DNA of 64,000 nucleotides from Paulinella micropora. Its lineage: Eukaryota; Cercozoa; Imbricatea; Euglyphida; Paulinellidae. Within the stretch, counting starts at the first letter, position 1. The number at the start of each line of letters is the position of its first letter. A program made the position numbers and the translations under genes. Below the pieces are notes generated by a model. That model made no database searches. It was given only the letters and a program-made list of their open reading frames with translations, and was not told the DNA's origin. The DNA lies in the NCBI GenBank assembly GCA_019918135.1, contig WBZZ01003076.1, positions 670,001-734,000 of the forward strand, given 5' to 3'. Shown here piece by piece: positions 9,484 through 18,105 of this stretch.

Positions 9484-9917
9484 AGTAGATGATACAGAAA
9501 ATCTCGGCGAGAATTTTTGCAAATTCTAGCCTTCGTTTTCTGTGTCGCACCCTCTCCTGTTGATAGTTCTAAAATAAATACTAAGCCTCAAAACAGCAAA
9601 ATAAAAAAGCAAAATTTTTGATAAATACAAGAAAGCAAAATAAATAAATTCGTTTTCCTGTATTTCAAAAAACAAGACGAAAAAAAATGATACCCACAAA
9701 AAAGCAGTAAAAAAAAAATGAGACCCATAAAAAAGCAGTAAAAAATCCAACAAGTAAATACAAAGCATCAAAATCAATAAATTAGTCCCTCGGGATAATT
9801 GACGATAGCACGCTATCGACTAAATTTTACTACTATAGGTACCACTATAGCACACTTATCTATTTTTTTTATATTTTTTTATAAAATATTTCACAAAAAT
9901 TTTTTATAAAAGTTGTC
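9484..9917 (+). repeat. Left terminal inverted repeat
   Basis: Matches the reverse complement of 29625-30054 with only scattered substitutions (for example TGTGTCGC versus TGTCTCGC) and length changes in A/T runs. It contains a short perfect hairpin CGATAGC-AC-GCTATCG at 9803-9818 and a second dyad around GGTACC at 9838. In protein-primed elements such termini act as replication origins and integrase ends. Confidence 0.92.
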
Positions 9918-10011
9918 CAAAACTACGAAAACACAAAAACATTTCTACGTTTTCGCATCCTCTCAGAAAAAACCATGTGATAACATTTTTAGCAGTCTAT
10001 AGTGCCACCAA

Positions 10012-11010
10012 TTACAAGTCCATTTTTACTTTTGCCTTTCTATTTCTTTTACTTGTTCTGATGTTTTCTGGTTCTATTTCTTCTCTCTTTAGCAATTCTT
10101 TTGTTTTCTTCTCTTTTATAACTTCTTTAGTTTGCTCTTTCATATCTTTTTCTTCGTCAATTGGTTTAATAAAATCAGTTTTCAATAAATCTCTTGGACT
10201 TACGAGTTCATCATTATTCAATATGATTTTAAATCCGGAACGGCCTTTGACTTTATAAATAATTTTGCTGAAAGTCTTTCCTCCTTTGGAAAATAAATTA
10301 CGTTTGTTTTCCTTACGAACTCTATCACCAACATTGAATTCATTAATAAGATTATCTCTAGTTATTATTTGCTTGTTTTTGTCTCTTCTAGCAAAGACAT
10401 CCACAGGTCTGGCTTGAATACCCCTATGAAGTTTATGATTATAAGCATTCACTAAGTCTTGAATATAACTTACCCAGTCAAAATTTCTATTAGTTTCAAA
10501 TAATAAATCCAACCACCTTCTAATACTCCTTATAACTCTATCAACAACCGCTAAGGCTCTGTGGTCGCCTACTTCAACCACATCGTGCTTAATACCATTT
10601 TGAATAAAATAATCACGAGTAGCACCTTTATATTCTCCTCCGCTGTCTGTTGTAATTGATTTAGGTTTATAAGGTATAGATTTCAAAGCATAATAAACTT
10701 CTTTCGCTGTTTTATTTTTTAATGGAATGATTATTAAATATCTTGAATGACAATCGATCCAACAAAGCATCCAAGCATAGCCTTTATTCCCCTTTTTGTC
10801 CTTTATTTTACTCATGTCCGCCAAATCTAGGAACACTTGGTCTAAAGGTTTGTCCGCCCATATAGTATTCCATATTTTCTGGTTCTTTTTTTGGTGGTGT
10901 ATTTCAAGGGCTTCTTCTTCTTTTGTTCTTTGAATTTCTTCTCCAGTTGGTGTGTCTTCTAATTGACTATTACGATTTTGATTATTAATAATTGTATGTT
11001 TATGTTCCAT
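10012..11010 (-). CDS. RVE-family integrase of the provirus
   Basis: A 332-residue retroviral-type integrase that joins the viral termini to host DNA. The RNase-H-fold core is visible: first Asp at D62 (VFLDLADMS), second at D122 (TTDSGGEY), third acidic position at D157 (AVVDRVIRS), where most RVE enzymes have Glu; the D122-D157 spacing fits the usual DD(34-35)E pattern. A C-terminal SH3-like segment (about residues 225-275, FNVGDRVRKE) precedes a basic tail. No N-terminal HHCC zinc motif is seen. The start ATG 11010 lies 15 bp from the divergent methyltransferase start. The position next to the left terminus is common in polintons. The last ~20 codons also exist as an inverted copy at 29513-29566. 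Confidence 0.9.
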   Translation of the reverse strand: MEHKHTIINNQNRNSQLEDTPTGEEIQRTKEEEALEIHHQKKNQKIWNTIWADKPLDQVFLDLADMSKIKDKKGNKGYAWMLCWIDCHSRYLIIIPLKNKTAKEVYYALKSIPYKPKSITTDSGGEYKGATRDYFIQNGIKHDVVEVGDHRALAVVDRVIRSIRRWLDLLFETNRNFDWVSYIQDLVNAYNHKLHRGIQARPVDVFARRDKNKQIITRDNLINEFNVGDRVRKENKRNLFSKGGKTFSKIIYKVKGRSGFKIILNNDELVSPRDLLKTDFIKPIDEEKDMKEQTKEVIKEKKTKELLKREEIEPENIRTSKRNRKAKVKMDL

Positions 11011-11025
11011 ACTATATTATATAAT
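11011..11025. promoter_or_regulatory. 15-bp bidirectional start region
   Basis: Only ACTATATTATATAAT separates the integrase ATG (minus) from the methyltransferase ATG (plus). It contains the palindrome ATTATATAAT. Similar ATATAAT words lie just before other start codons in the provirus. It may be a shared TATA-like promoter giving very short leaders. Inferred from position only. Confidence 0.45.
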
Positions 11026-11763
11026 ATGTCATTTTTTCCTAGGGTAGGAGGAAAACATTTTCTGAAAAAAGTGATTATTCCATTAATACCATCTCACAAA
11101 GTTTATGTTGAACCTTTCATCGGTGCTGGAAGCATATTTAGAAAAAAAGAACCTTCTGATTTAGAAGTCATCAATGATTTGGATAAAGTTATTTATCACA
11201 TATGGAAAGATATGAAGAAAGTGCCAGCAGAAACAATTAATAGATATGATTTTACACCTTCAAGAAGCAAATTTGAAAAATTTAAAAAAGGGAAATTCAA
11301 AGAACCGAGTATGAGACTTTACAGAAATTTATATATATCATTTAACTCATTTGGAGGAAATAGAAATAGTTATGTTGGAGAGAAAGAAGAAGCAAAGACA
11401 CCTCGTGGAGAAAACTTTAAGAAAAACATTGAAAAATTAAAAGATAGATTGAAAGACACTATAGTATTAAATAAAGACTTTAAAGCAGTGATAAAAAAAT
11501 ACGACTCGCCTGACACATTTTTCTACCTCGACCCTCCATACGATGAAGGAGAAAATAAACGATGGGGATATAAACACCTTGTGTCTCCAGAGGTATTTAA
11601 TGCGGTAAAAGGAATAAAAGGTAAATTTATTTTATCTTATAACTATTCCAAAAAAATAAAACATATCTTTAAAGACTTTAAGATAAGGAAAGTTAAAACA
11701 ACTTATGTATTAAATGGTTCTGACAGAAAAGCAGTGAGAGAATTATTGATTTCAAACTTTTAA
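11026..11763 (+). CDS. D12-class adenine-N6 DNA methyltransferase
   Basis: 245 residues from ATG 11026 (an upstream in-frame extension into the integrase leader is less likely). Motif I appears as VEPFIGAGSIF (residues 28-38), the catalytic motif IV as DPPY (169-172), and an N-terminal GGK word (8-10) typical of Dam/M.MboI-like enzymes precedes them. The expected reaction is transfer of methyl from S-adenosylmethionine to adenine N6 in a short DNA target. No cognate restriction gene is seen, so an orphan methylase that marks or protects viral DNA is most likely. The length is near the family norm. The stop overlaps the convergent downstream gene by 4 bp. Confidence 0.9.
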   Translation: MSFFPRVGGKHFLKKVIIPLIPSHKVYVEPFIGAGSIFRKKEPSDLEVINDLDKVIYHIWKDMKKVPAETINRYDFTPSRSKFEKFKKGKFKEPSMRLYRNLYISFNSFGGNRNSYVGEKEEAKTPRGENFKKNIEKLKDRLKDTIVLNKDFKAVIKKYDSPDTFFYLDPPYDEGENKRWGYKHLVSPEVFNAVKGIKGKFILSYNYSKKIKHIFKDFKIRKVKTTYVLNGSDRKAVRELLISNF

Positions 11764-12269
11764 AACTTCAAGAAACATTTTTCAACATCATTATTTTTTT
11801 CTTTCTTAGCACCTGAAGACTGATTATATACTTTTACACTTACACTGCTAGACTTTTTTCCTTTTCCTTTTTTTGGCTTAATTTCTTCTTCTTCACTACT
11901 CTCACTTTCACTTTCTTCACTCTCAGGCTCAGGCTTCTTATTCTTCGCTCTCTTATTCTCTACTTTCGCTCTTTTGATTTTCATCTTAGCCATCTTTTCA
12001 GCAATGATATCAGTAAAATCAACCTCATCCTCACTCTCACTCTTCTCCTCTGTGCTATCATTATCTCGTTCATCAATAATATCATTTGCCAATTTCTTTT
12101 CTTCAATTTGTTTTATCCGTTCCTCCATATCTTCGTCTTCTTGCTTTACAGCATTTCTATATTGTGCTAATACATTTTTGGCATGTTCCATCTTTCGTTG
12201 TTTCGCTTTTGCTTTTATTCCTTCCACAGCACTACCCCAGTTCTTACGACTTGCTTCGGGAGACGGCAT
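11760..12269 (-). CDS. Charged hypothetical protein (Lys/Glu/Ser-rich)
   Basis: 169 residues with no recognised family. The N-terminal half is basic and helical with likely coiled coil (residues 15-75). The centre is a Ser/Glu acidic run, followed by basic KKGKGKK and a C-terminal conserved-looking tail. The charge pattern suggests a nucleic-acid- or nucleosome-interacting protein, or a disordered virion component; this is a guess. Its 3' end overlaps the methyltransferase stop. It is divergent from the fibre gene, with 64 bp of AT-rich DNA between the two starts. Confidence 0.65.
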   Translation of the reverse strand: MPSPEASRKNWGSAVEGIKAKAKQRKMEHAKNVLAQYRNAVKQEDEDMEERIKQIEEKKLANDIIDERDNDSTEEKSESEDEVDFTDIIAEKMAKMKIKRAKVENKRAKNKKPEPESEESESESSEEEEIKPKKGKGKKSSSVSVKVYNQSSGAKKEKNNDVEKCFLKF

Positions 12270-12333
12270 TTATACTAAGATTAATATATTTTAGTATTTT
12301 TTAAATAAATAAATAAATAATTAATATACGAAT

Positions 12334-15300
12334 ATGGCAGGTTCCTCCTTCAAGTCGCTCTTAGGCTTGTCAGAAATCGCAACAGACAGCCTATCAATAG
12401 CCAACCTTGACCTTACCAACACAAACATAGTCGGTCTGAATACAGACAGAGTGCCAGAAGATGAAAATCCGTTGAACCTCTACTATACTGATTTACGATT
12501 TGACACAAGATTATCTACCAAATCAACAACAGACATAAAAGAAGGAAGCCATTTATACTATACAGAGCAACGAGTAAGGGATAATGACGAAGTCAAAGCC
12601 TCAACTCAACGCAGAAGCAATACAAGTAATCCGCACCAAACAAGTTTATATAATTTGATAGACACAAACATATTTGCACAAGCGAGCGGACAATACTTAA
12701 CATACAACGATGTAGAAGGCAAATGGAAGAATACAACCCTTGGTTCAATTGATACACTTTCAGATGTAGTCATTACAGCACCAGTGGCGATGAATAGTTA
12801 TCTAACATATAACTCAATAAACTGGGTCAATAAAACATTTCCGATAAATGTGGATGAAACAGGTAATATTAGCATGGGAATGAAGAATATAACAGGAGTT
12901 AATTTACTAAATGACAAAGGCGTTGATGAATGGATATTTGAGCATAATGATAATAATAATAAGGTGACAGCATCTGGAAGTATAGACACACATAGCGATG
13001 TGACAATATCAGGCTTTCCAGCAGATAATCAACTTATTATGTATAGCACGGGGCAATGGAGAAACACCACACCACCCTTTCTTAGATTAGACGGCACAGC
13101 CAGTATGACGGGGGCACTCAATATGAATGGTTTTGCTATTTCAGGGGCTTCTACATATAATGGAATTAATCTCACAAATCTTGCAGTTGATGGTTCAGTG
13201 GTTAAACTAACAGGAGACCAAACCATAGCAGGAACCAAAACATTCAGCAACATAATAAATGCTAGTGCGGGGATTGATATGAAAAGTCAAAGCATAACAA
13301 ATGTGAATCTTGTTGATGGCGTGGATGTTTCTACTCTTGACACTTCGGTGTTTAAACTAACAGGAGACCAAACCATAGCAGGGAATAAAAAATTTACATC
13401 AACTTTGGAAGTAAGTGGTTCGTCCAATCCAACTACTTTTGACGGCATTGGCATAGCCTTTGATACAAAAATAGGAATGATTGCAGCACAAAAAACAGCA
13501 ACAGCGGCCTGGTATCCGATACAAATAACGGGTTCGTATGTTGAGTTATATTCGGGTAATACTTTAATTATAACCGCAACTGGCACTACACTATCTTTGA
13601 ATAATAACAAAATAACAAACTTAGCCACACCATCAGCAACAACGGACGGAGCAAACAAAAGTTATGTTGATACATTAGACGGGCAAAATGTGAAACTAAC
13701 TGCTAACCAAACCATAGCAGGAATTAAGACATATAGCAGTGGTGTTGAAATAACGGGAAATTCAATCAATTCAACAACAAAGGGCACATTTATCGTTTTC
13801 AATTCTACCAGTAATATCGGGTCAATTGCTAGTTTGGATATGAAAACTGCAACATATTACAACTTTGAAATTTCTGCGAAAAAAATAAGTTTTATTATTG
13901 ACGGGACCATTTTCGGTTGGGTAAATGCTTCGGGGTTAGATTGTAATAGTAGCAAAATAGCCAACCTTGGAACTCCGACATTAGCGACCGATGGTGCGAC
14001 AAAAGGGTATGCGGACACATTGGACGGGCAAAATGTAAAACTATCAACAGACCAAACCATAACAGGAAGCAAAACATTTAATGGGGCGAGCACTGTGATA
14101 AAATATCTAACTTTAACGAACAATGCCGATTTTAATAATCAAACTATCACTAATGGCGGAAATATAACATATAATGGGGCGAGGATATTAAACCAAAATG
14201 GAGGTGATATATTCTTTTCACAGACATCAGGAGATTATCAGTATTTCTTATTTACTCTAAATACTGCTACAAGTGGAACCGCAGACCAACGAGGATATGT
14301 ATTCACGAATGTAGCATCTGATGTAAAAGGGGCGGGACTTTATATTTCAAAACTTTTGGATAATAAAAGTGCTTCGTCTGACATTGTCCGTTTTAACAAT
14401 GCTGGCGGTATGCGGTTTTATGGTGCCTTAGATATGAACTCAAACAACATAACAAGTGCTGGAACAATAACTTCAACCGCAGGAATAACTACGACAACAT
14501 TAACAACGAGCGACAAAATAACAACAGCATCAGGCAAACCAATAATTATAGGCAACTCAACAAAAGGAGTAGGTGCGACGGGAGGATTAGAATTATATGG
14601 AACGGCGAGCAACACCGCGGGGCCACATATACAGGCAATAACAACGGCTGATGCTTATCCAACATTTCAACAACTAAACTGGGCACACGATAATGTCAAT
14701 TTAAGTTTTGATGCTTATTTTGATGGCACGAACTGGAAATCAAGCCACAGCGGTTCAAACTTTCTAATTCAAAAAGGTGGCAAACTCGCTTTTTATTATA
14801 AATCAGGAATAACGGCAGGAAGCAATATATCTTTCACTGAGGCAATGAACATAAGCACAGCGGGATTATTAACTGCGAATGCGGGGATTACATACTCTGG
14901 CGTGCTAACTACCACAACTAATAATGGAGCGAAAATAGGAATTCAAGGATAAACAGACGGGACGAATGCGAGAGGAATATTTGTATGGGATAGCAGTGAT
15001 TCAAACTGGGGGATTTACATGTCTCAGTCTGGTTCAGGTAAATCATTAAGTGGAGGAACAGCGCCAGCAGGAGGAGTAGGCGGAGGATTAACTTCTTATG
15101 CTATTAGATTTAGAGTGAATGATTCTTCAACGAGTGGGTTCATATGGGAGAATGGTTCAAATACTGCTTTAATGTCTTTGAAAGCAAGCGATGGACAATT
15201 ATGGGTATTGTCTAATCCAATTCAATATTCAGACAGGAGAAAAAAAGAAGATATAAATGAATGCTTAGGCTTAGATTTTATTAATAAGTTAAATCCAGTT

Positions 15301-15687
15301 TGCTATCGTATGATTGATGACAAAAAGAAATGTAGGACTGGCTTAATAGCACAGGAATTAGAAGAAATACTAACAGAAATGGATATGTTAGATTTTGGCG
15401 GTTTTATAAAAGAAACAATTATGGTTCCGTGTCCAAAGCAAAGAAAAGAATATGAATTGAAAGGTGTGAGTGTTAATCCAGAAGATGTTAAATGTATTGA
15501 TAGTGGTGATGTCGGTTATGGTATAGGTTATTCCGAGTTTATAGCCCCGTTAATTAAGGCTGTTCAACAATTATCAGAAAAGGTAGTTAATTTAGAAAAA
15601 GAAAATAAAAATCTTATGAATATACTACAAGACCAAGCAAACCAACTAGCAGAAATCAGAGTGTCCGTTATTGATAATGTCAAATAA
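12334..15687 (+). pseudogene. Fibre protein with S74 peptidase/chaperone end, one in-frame stop
   Basis: One long frame of ~1,117 codons broken by a single TAA at 14950-14952; the parts before and after are in the same frame. The N-terminal part is a repetitive beta-rich fibre. The block K-L-T-x-x-Q-T-I-A-G-x-K-T-F occurs at about residues 290, 340, 454 and 568, and the TDGAxKxYxDTLDGQNV word recurs. The C-terminal 150 residues match the intramolecular chaperone/peptidase S74 domain of phage and viral fibres: YSDRRKKEDI at 15226-15255 holds the Ser of the Ser-Lys dyad, then GLIAQELEE, then a terminal coiled coil. S74 domains trimerise the fibre and then cut themselves off. The likely role is host attachment. 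Unless the stop is read through, the 872-residue product lacks its chaperone. Confidence 0.8.
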
Positions 15688-16027
15688 TACAACTAGACTT
15701 CATAGGCCACCGCCTATTATGGATATGGATGGCGAACTAACTCCAGAATTAAAGTCTCGTGTTCTTGAAGTAGAACTAAAGACTGAGGAAAAAAAAATAG
15801 AGCACGAATTGGAAGATAACTGGAATTGTTGTTGTGTAACAAACAGACCGACAGACAGCCGACTTATTAAATACTTATTTCAAATGGGTATCATTATTGC
15901 CATTATAACCCTTTGTATTGTAAGGCTATCTGAAAAGAACTTACCTTGTGAGGTAGCCAACACTTATGTCGGAATTTTGACATTGCTTATCGGTATTTGC
16001 CTTCCATCACCTTCTTCAAAGAAATGA
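15677..16027 (+). CDS. Small membrane protein
   Basis: 116 residues from ATG 15677, which overlaps the end of the fibre gene by 11 bp. An N-terminal hydrophilic and acidic segment contains a CCC cluster (about residue 50), followed by two hydrophobic helices near residues 68-84 and 97-110. It has the look of small membrane proteins often found in PLV and virophage genomes. I do not recognise a family. The gene overlaps the antisense gene at 16016 by 12 bp. Confidence 0.6.
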   Translation: MSNNTTRLHRPPPIMDMDGELTPELKSRVLEVELKTEEKKIEHELEDNWNCCCVTNRPTDSRLIKYLFQMGIIIAIITLCIVRLSEKNLPCEVANTYVGILTLLIGICLPSPSSKK

Positions 16028-16267
16028 ACATTCATATACTTGAGTTTTATACCACATAGCATCATTTGAGCAAATTAAAGGAATGGCTTCATCAAAACTA
16101 ACACACCAATCTGACATTGGCTTATACACACATTTAAATTTACTTTCTATTCCTTGCTTTATACAATAAGCACAACTCTCATTCTTTTTTTCGCTTATCC
16201 GTGAGTAAAAGTCGCAGGCAGTCCGACCTAACACAGACCAAACAAATATTAATAAAATTTTTATCAT
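16016..16267 (-). CDS. Small secreted Cys-rich protein
   Basis: 83 residues from ATG 16267. A hydrophobic N-terminus (MIKILLIFVWSVLG) looks like a signal peptide. The mature part has about seven Cys, including CAYC and spaced partners, suggesting a disulfide-bonded extracellular or lumenal protein. It runs against the flow of the structural genes. The family is unknown. A longer in-frame start at 16450 exists but would cover the intergenic region and lose the signal peptide, so 16267 is preferred. Confidence 0.5.
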   Translation of the reverse strand: MIKILLIFVWSVLGRTACDFYSRISEKKNESCAYCIKQGIESKFKCVYKPMSDWCVSFDEAIPLICSNDAMWYKTQVYECSFL

Positions 16268-16366
16268 CTTATATCTATATTTATATATTTTAACCACAAA
16301 GCACGACCATCTCGTAGAGTGATTACACCCTTCGGGTAGTAAAGTGGCGAAGCAAGCGTAGTCAGA

Positions 16367-16729
16367 ATGACGGAGCACAAATACCAAAAGATTATTTTTC
16401 TGAGCAATGATTTTGCTGGAGGAAGCAAAACATTTAATAAAAATATCCAAATGTCATTCACACCAACCAAAATGAATGTAAAATTTATCCACTATATGAA
16501 CGACCAGACAGAGACAAAAACCAGAATTCTTTATATGGATAGAATTGGAATTATTGGAACATTTGCGGACAGCACAACAGCAAACATTTCAAACCTCGGC
16601 TACAACTTAGGAGTAGTAGGCCGGAGCGACGGACAATATACATTTAAAGTCCTTGAAACCGACAGCGGAAATATTGACACAGGAAATTTAGCAGGCCGAA
16701 TTGTAGTGTGTTTGGAATTCGTAGGGTAG
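16367..16729 (+). CDS. Hypothetical small beta-rich protein
   Basis: 120 residues; no recognised domain. Alternating hydrophobic pattern and Gly-rich turns suggest an all-beta fold. Its place just upstream of the ATPase in the structural block suggests a virion component such as a cement or minor capsid protein. The stop codon TAG lies within a hairpin stem (16724-16742). Confidence 0.55.
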   Translation: MTEHKYQKIIFLSNDFAGGSKTFNKNIQMSFTPTKMNVKFIHYMNDQTETKTRILYMDRIGIIGTFADSTTANISNLGYNLGVVGRSDGQYTFKVLETDSGNIDTGNLAGRIVVCLEFVG

Positions 16730-16776
16730 GTGAAACCTACCCAGATTGTTGCGGATTTATCCGCAACGAATTCGTT
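16724..16776. terminator. Cluster of three hairpins/palindromes between genes
   Basis: GGGTAGG-TGAAA-CCTACCC (16724-16742), GTTGCGGAT-TT-ATCCGCAAC (16748-16767) and the palindrome AACGAATTCGTT (16765-16776) follow each other between the 16367 gene and the ATPase gene. They could mark the mRNA 3' end, in the way hairpins specify polyadenylation in some giant viruses, or act as processing sites. The role is inferred. Confidence 0.45.
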
Positions 16777-16790
16777 GCTTAATATATAAG

Positions 16791-17600
16791 ATGATGAAGA
16801 TTAACAATGTCAAGGTGAAGCCAGTAAAACAAGAGGGGGATGGAAACACAAAAGGTTATAAATTATTCAATGAGCCGTATGCCAACATATTTCTACTTGC
16901 CCGTAAGAAGAGCGGTAAGACGACAGCACTCTTTGAAATACTGAAACGGACAACAGACAGAAACACCCGTATTGTTATTATCGCTTCAACCATACACAAG
17001 GATTACATTTATAAAGCAATGGTTAAGCACTTTAAGAACAGGGGAAACCCGATGGCAATATATACCTTTCTTAAATCAGATGGTGTTAATGTCATTGATT
17101 ATGAATTGGACAAACTGAACAGACAGGACGAGCAACACGAAGGAGAAGTAAAACAAGACAAAGAGGAAATAGAGAAACCACAATTTCTTTATTTTGGCAA
17201 AGAAGAAAAAAAGAAAACTACCGAACCAAAAGAAAGGCCGAGTAAGTATATAACTCCAGAGGTTGTTTTTGTTTTGGATGATTTAGGTAGTGGATTAAGA
17301 GACAAGTCCGTAAGTGATTTGTTAAAAAAGAACAGACACTATAAATCAAAGGTGATTATGTCAAGCCAGTATTTGAATGACCTACGGCCAGAAGCCATTA
17401 AGCAGTTAGATTATTTATTAATCTTTCCGGGACAATCTCAGGACAAAATGGAACTCGTGTATAAACACTTAGACTTATCTTTTGACTTTGATTACTTTCT
17501 TCAAAAGTATCACGAAGCAACAAAGGAACGATTTAATTTTCTTTATGTCTCAAGTGTTGATGATGAGTTAAGAAAAAATTTTAACTTTCGTCTCAAGTAA
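16791..17600 (+). CDS. Genome-packaging ATPase (FtsK/HerA superfamily)
   Basis: 269 residues from ATG 16791 (the longer frame upstream lacks an ATG). The Walker A motif is ARKKSGKTT at residues 37-45; Walker B is VVFVLDD at 158-164. Between them is a variable charged insert (about 105-150). A C-terminal Gln/Asn sensor-like region (SSQYLNDLR) follows. This is the A32-like ATPase that drives DNA into preformed capsids, one of the four hallmark morphogenesis genes. TATATAAG just before the start may be a promoter element. The frame is intact. Confidence 0.88.
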   Translation: MMKINNVKVKPVKQEGDGNTKGYKLFNEPYANIFLLARKKSGKTTALFEILKRTTDRNTRIVIIASTIHKDYIYKAMVKHFKNRGNPMAIYTFLKSDGVNVIDYELDKLNRQDEQHEGEVKQDKEEIEKPQFLYFGKEEKKKTTEPKERPSKYITPEVVFVLDDLGSGLRDKSVSDLLKKNRHYKSKVIMSSQYLNDLRPEAIKQLDYLLIFPGQSQDKMELVYKHLDLSFDFDYFLQKYHEATKERFNFLYVSSVDDELRKNFNFRLK

Positions 17601-17651
17601 AAAAATTTAGAATTAATTATTTTTTCTGTATTATATATTCATCTATCTTTT

Positions 17652-17978
17652 ATGGTAGTTAAAACAACTCGTGTTGAAGTCATTCCAACAATCGGCAAAC
17701 GAACTATTAACTCAAGCACAAACATGGCTGGAGGTAAAAAGAAGACTGGTCGCAAGAAGAAGCAAGGAGGCAAGGGACAAGCAGGTGGTAAAATCAACTG
17801 GCAAAAAGTTGGCAAAACGGTCTTTGCCGTTGATAAATTTCTTCGCGGTAATAAGTTAATCTCAAGGACTGCGGGAGCATTAAGTAGTGTCGGGGTGCCT
17901 TACGCAGGTAGTGTTGGTGCTGTAGCATCAAGACTGGGGTATGGTAAGCAGAGAGGACGCGGAGCACTCAAGTTTTAA
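17652..17978 (+). CDS. Small basic Gly/Lys-rich virion-type protein
   Basis: 108 residues. After a short N-terminus there is a KKKTGRKKKQGGKGQAGGK basic stretch, then an amphipathic segment (about 55-90) and a GRGALKF end. Short basic proteins with Gly-Gly-like sites between the ATPase and protease genes recall DNA-condensing or membrane-active adenovirus-like core proteins that the viral protease matures. That analogy is inference. Frame intact. Confidence 0.6.
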   Translation: MVVKTTRVEVIPTIGKRTINSSTNMAGGKKKTGRKKKQGGKGQAGGKINWQKVGKTVFAVDKFLRGNKLISRTAGALSSVGVPYAGSVGAVASRLGYGKQRGRGALKF

Positions 17979-17979
17979 A

Positions 17980-18105
17980 GATATTTTGTTCTGACTGCCG
18001 TCATCACAAAACATCGATGACCATTATTTTTTCCTAAAATTAAAAAACGATGGTTTAGAATAAGCGATAATGCGAAGCATGAAGCGCAATTCTAAAATAT
18101 CAAGG
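17980..18105 (+). repeat. Internal inverted repeat, left arm (~125 bp)
   Basis: Matches the reverse complement of 24724-24849 at roughly 85% identity, starting GATATTTTGTTCTGACTGCC and ending with AATTCTAAAATATCA. The protease start codon (18070) lies inside it. The mirrored arm lies directly upstream of the minus-strand gene starting at 24721. The shared sequence thus precedes two genes and may carry common promoter elements. Confidence 0.85.

Noticed and set aside
9526-9777. Phe/Leu-rich ORFs in both terminal repeats
   Set aside because: They come from A/T-rich terminal repeat sequence, appear in both copies and have no domain.
12798-14615. Minus-strand ORFs of 60-120 codons under the fibre gene
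   Set aside because: They are shadows of the repetitive plus-strand coding sequence with no recognisable motif.
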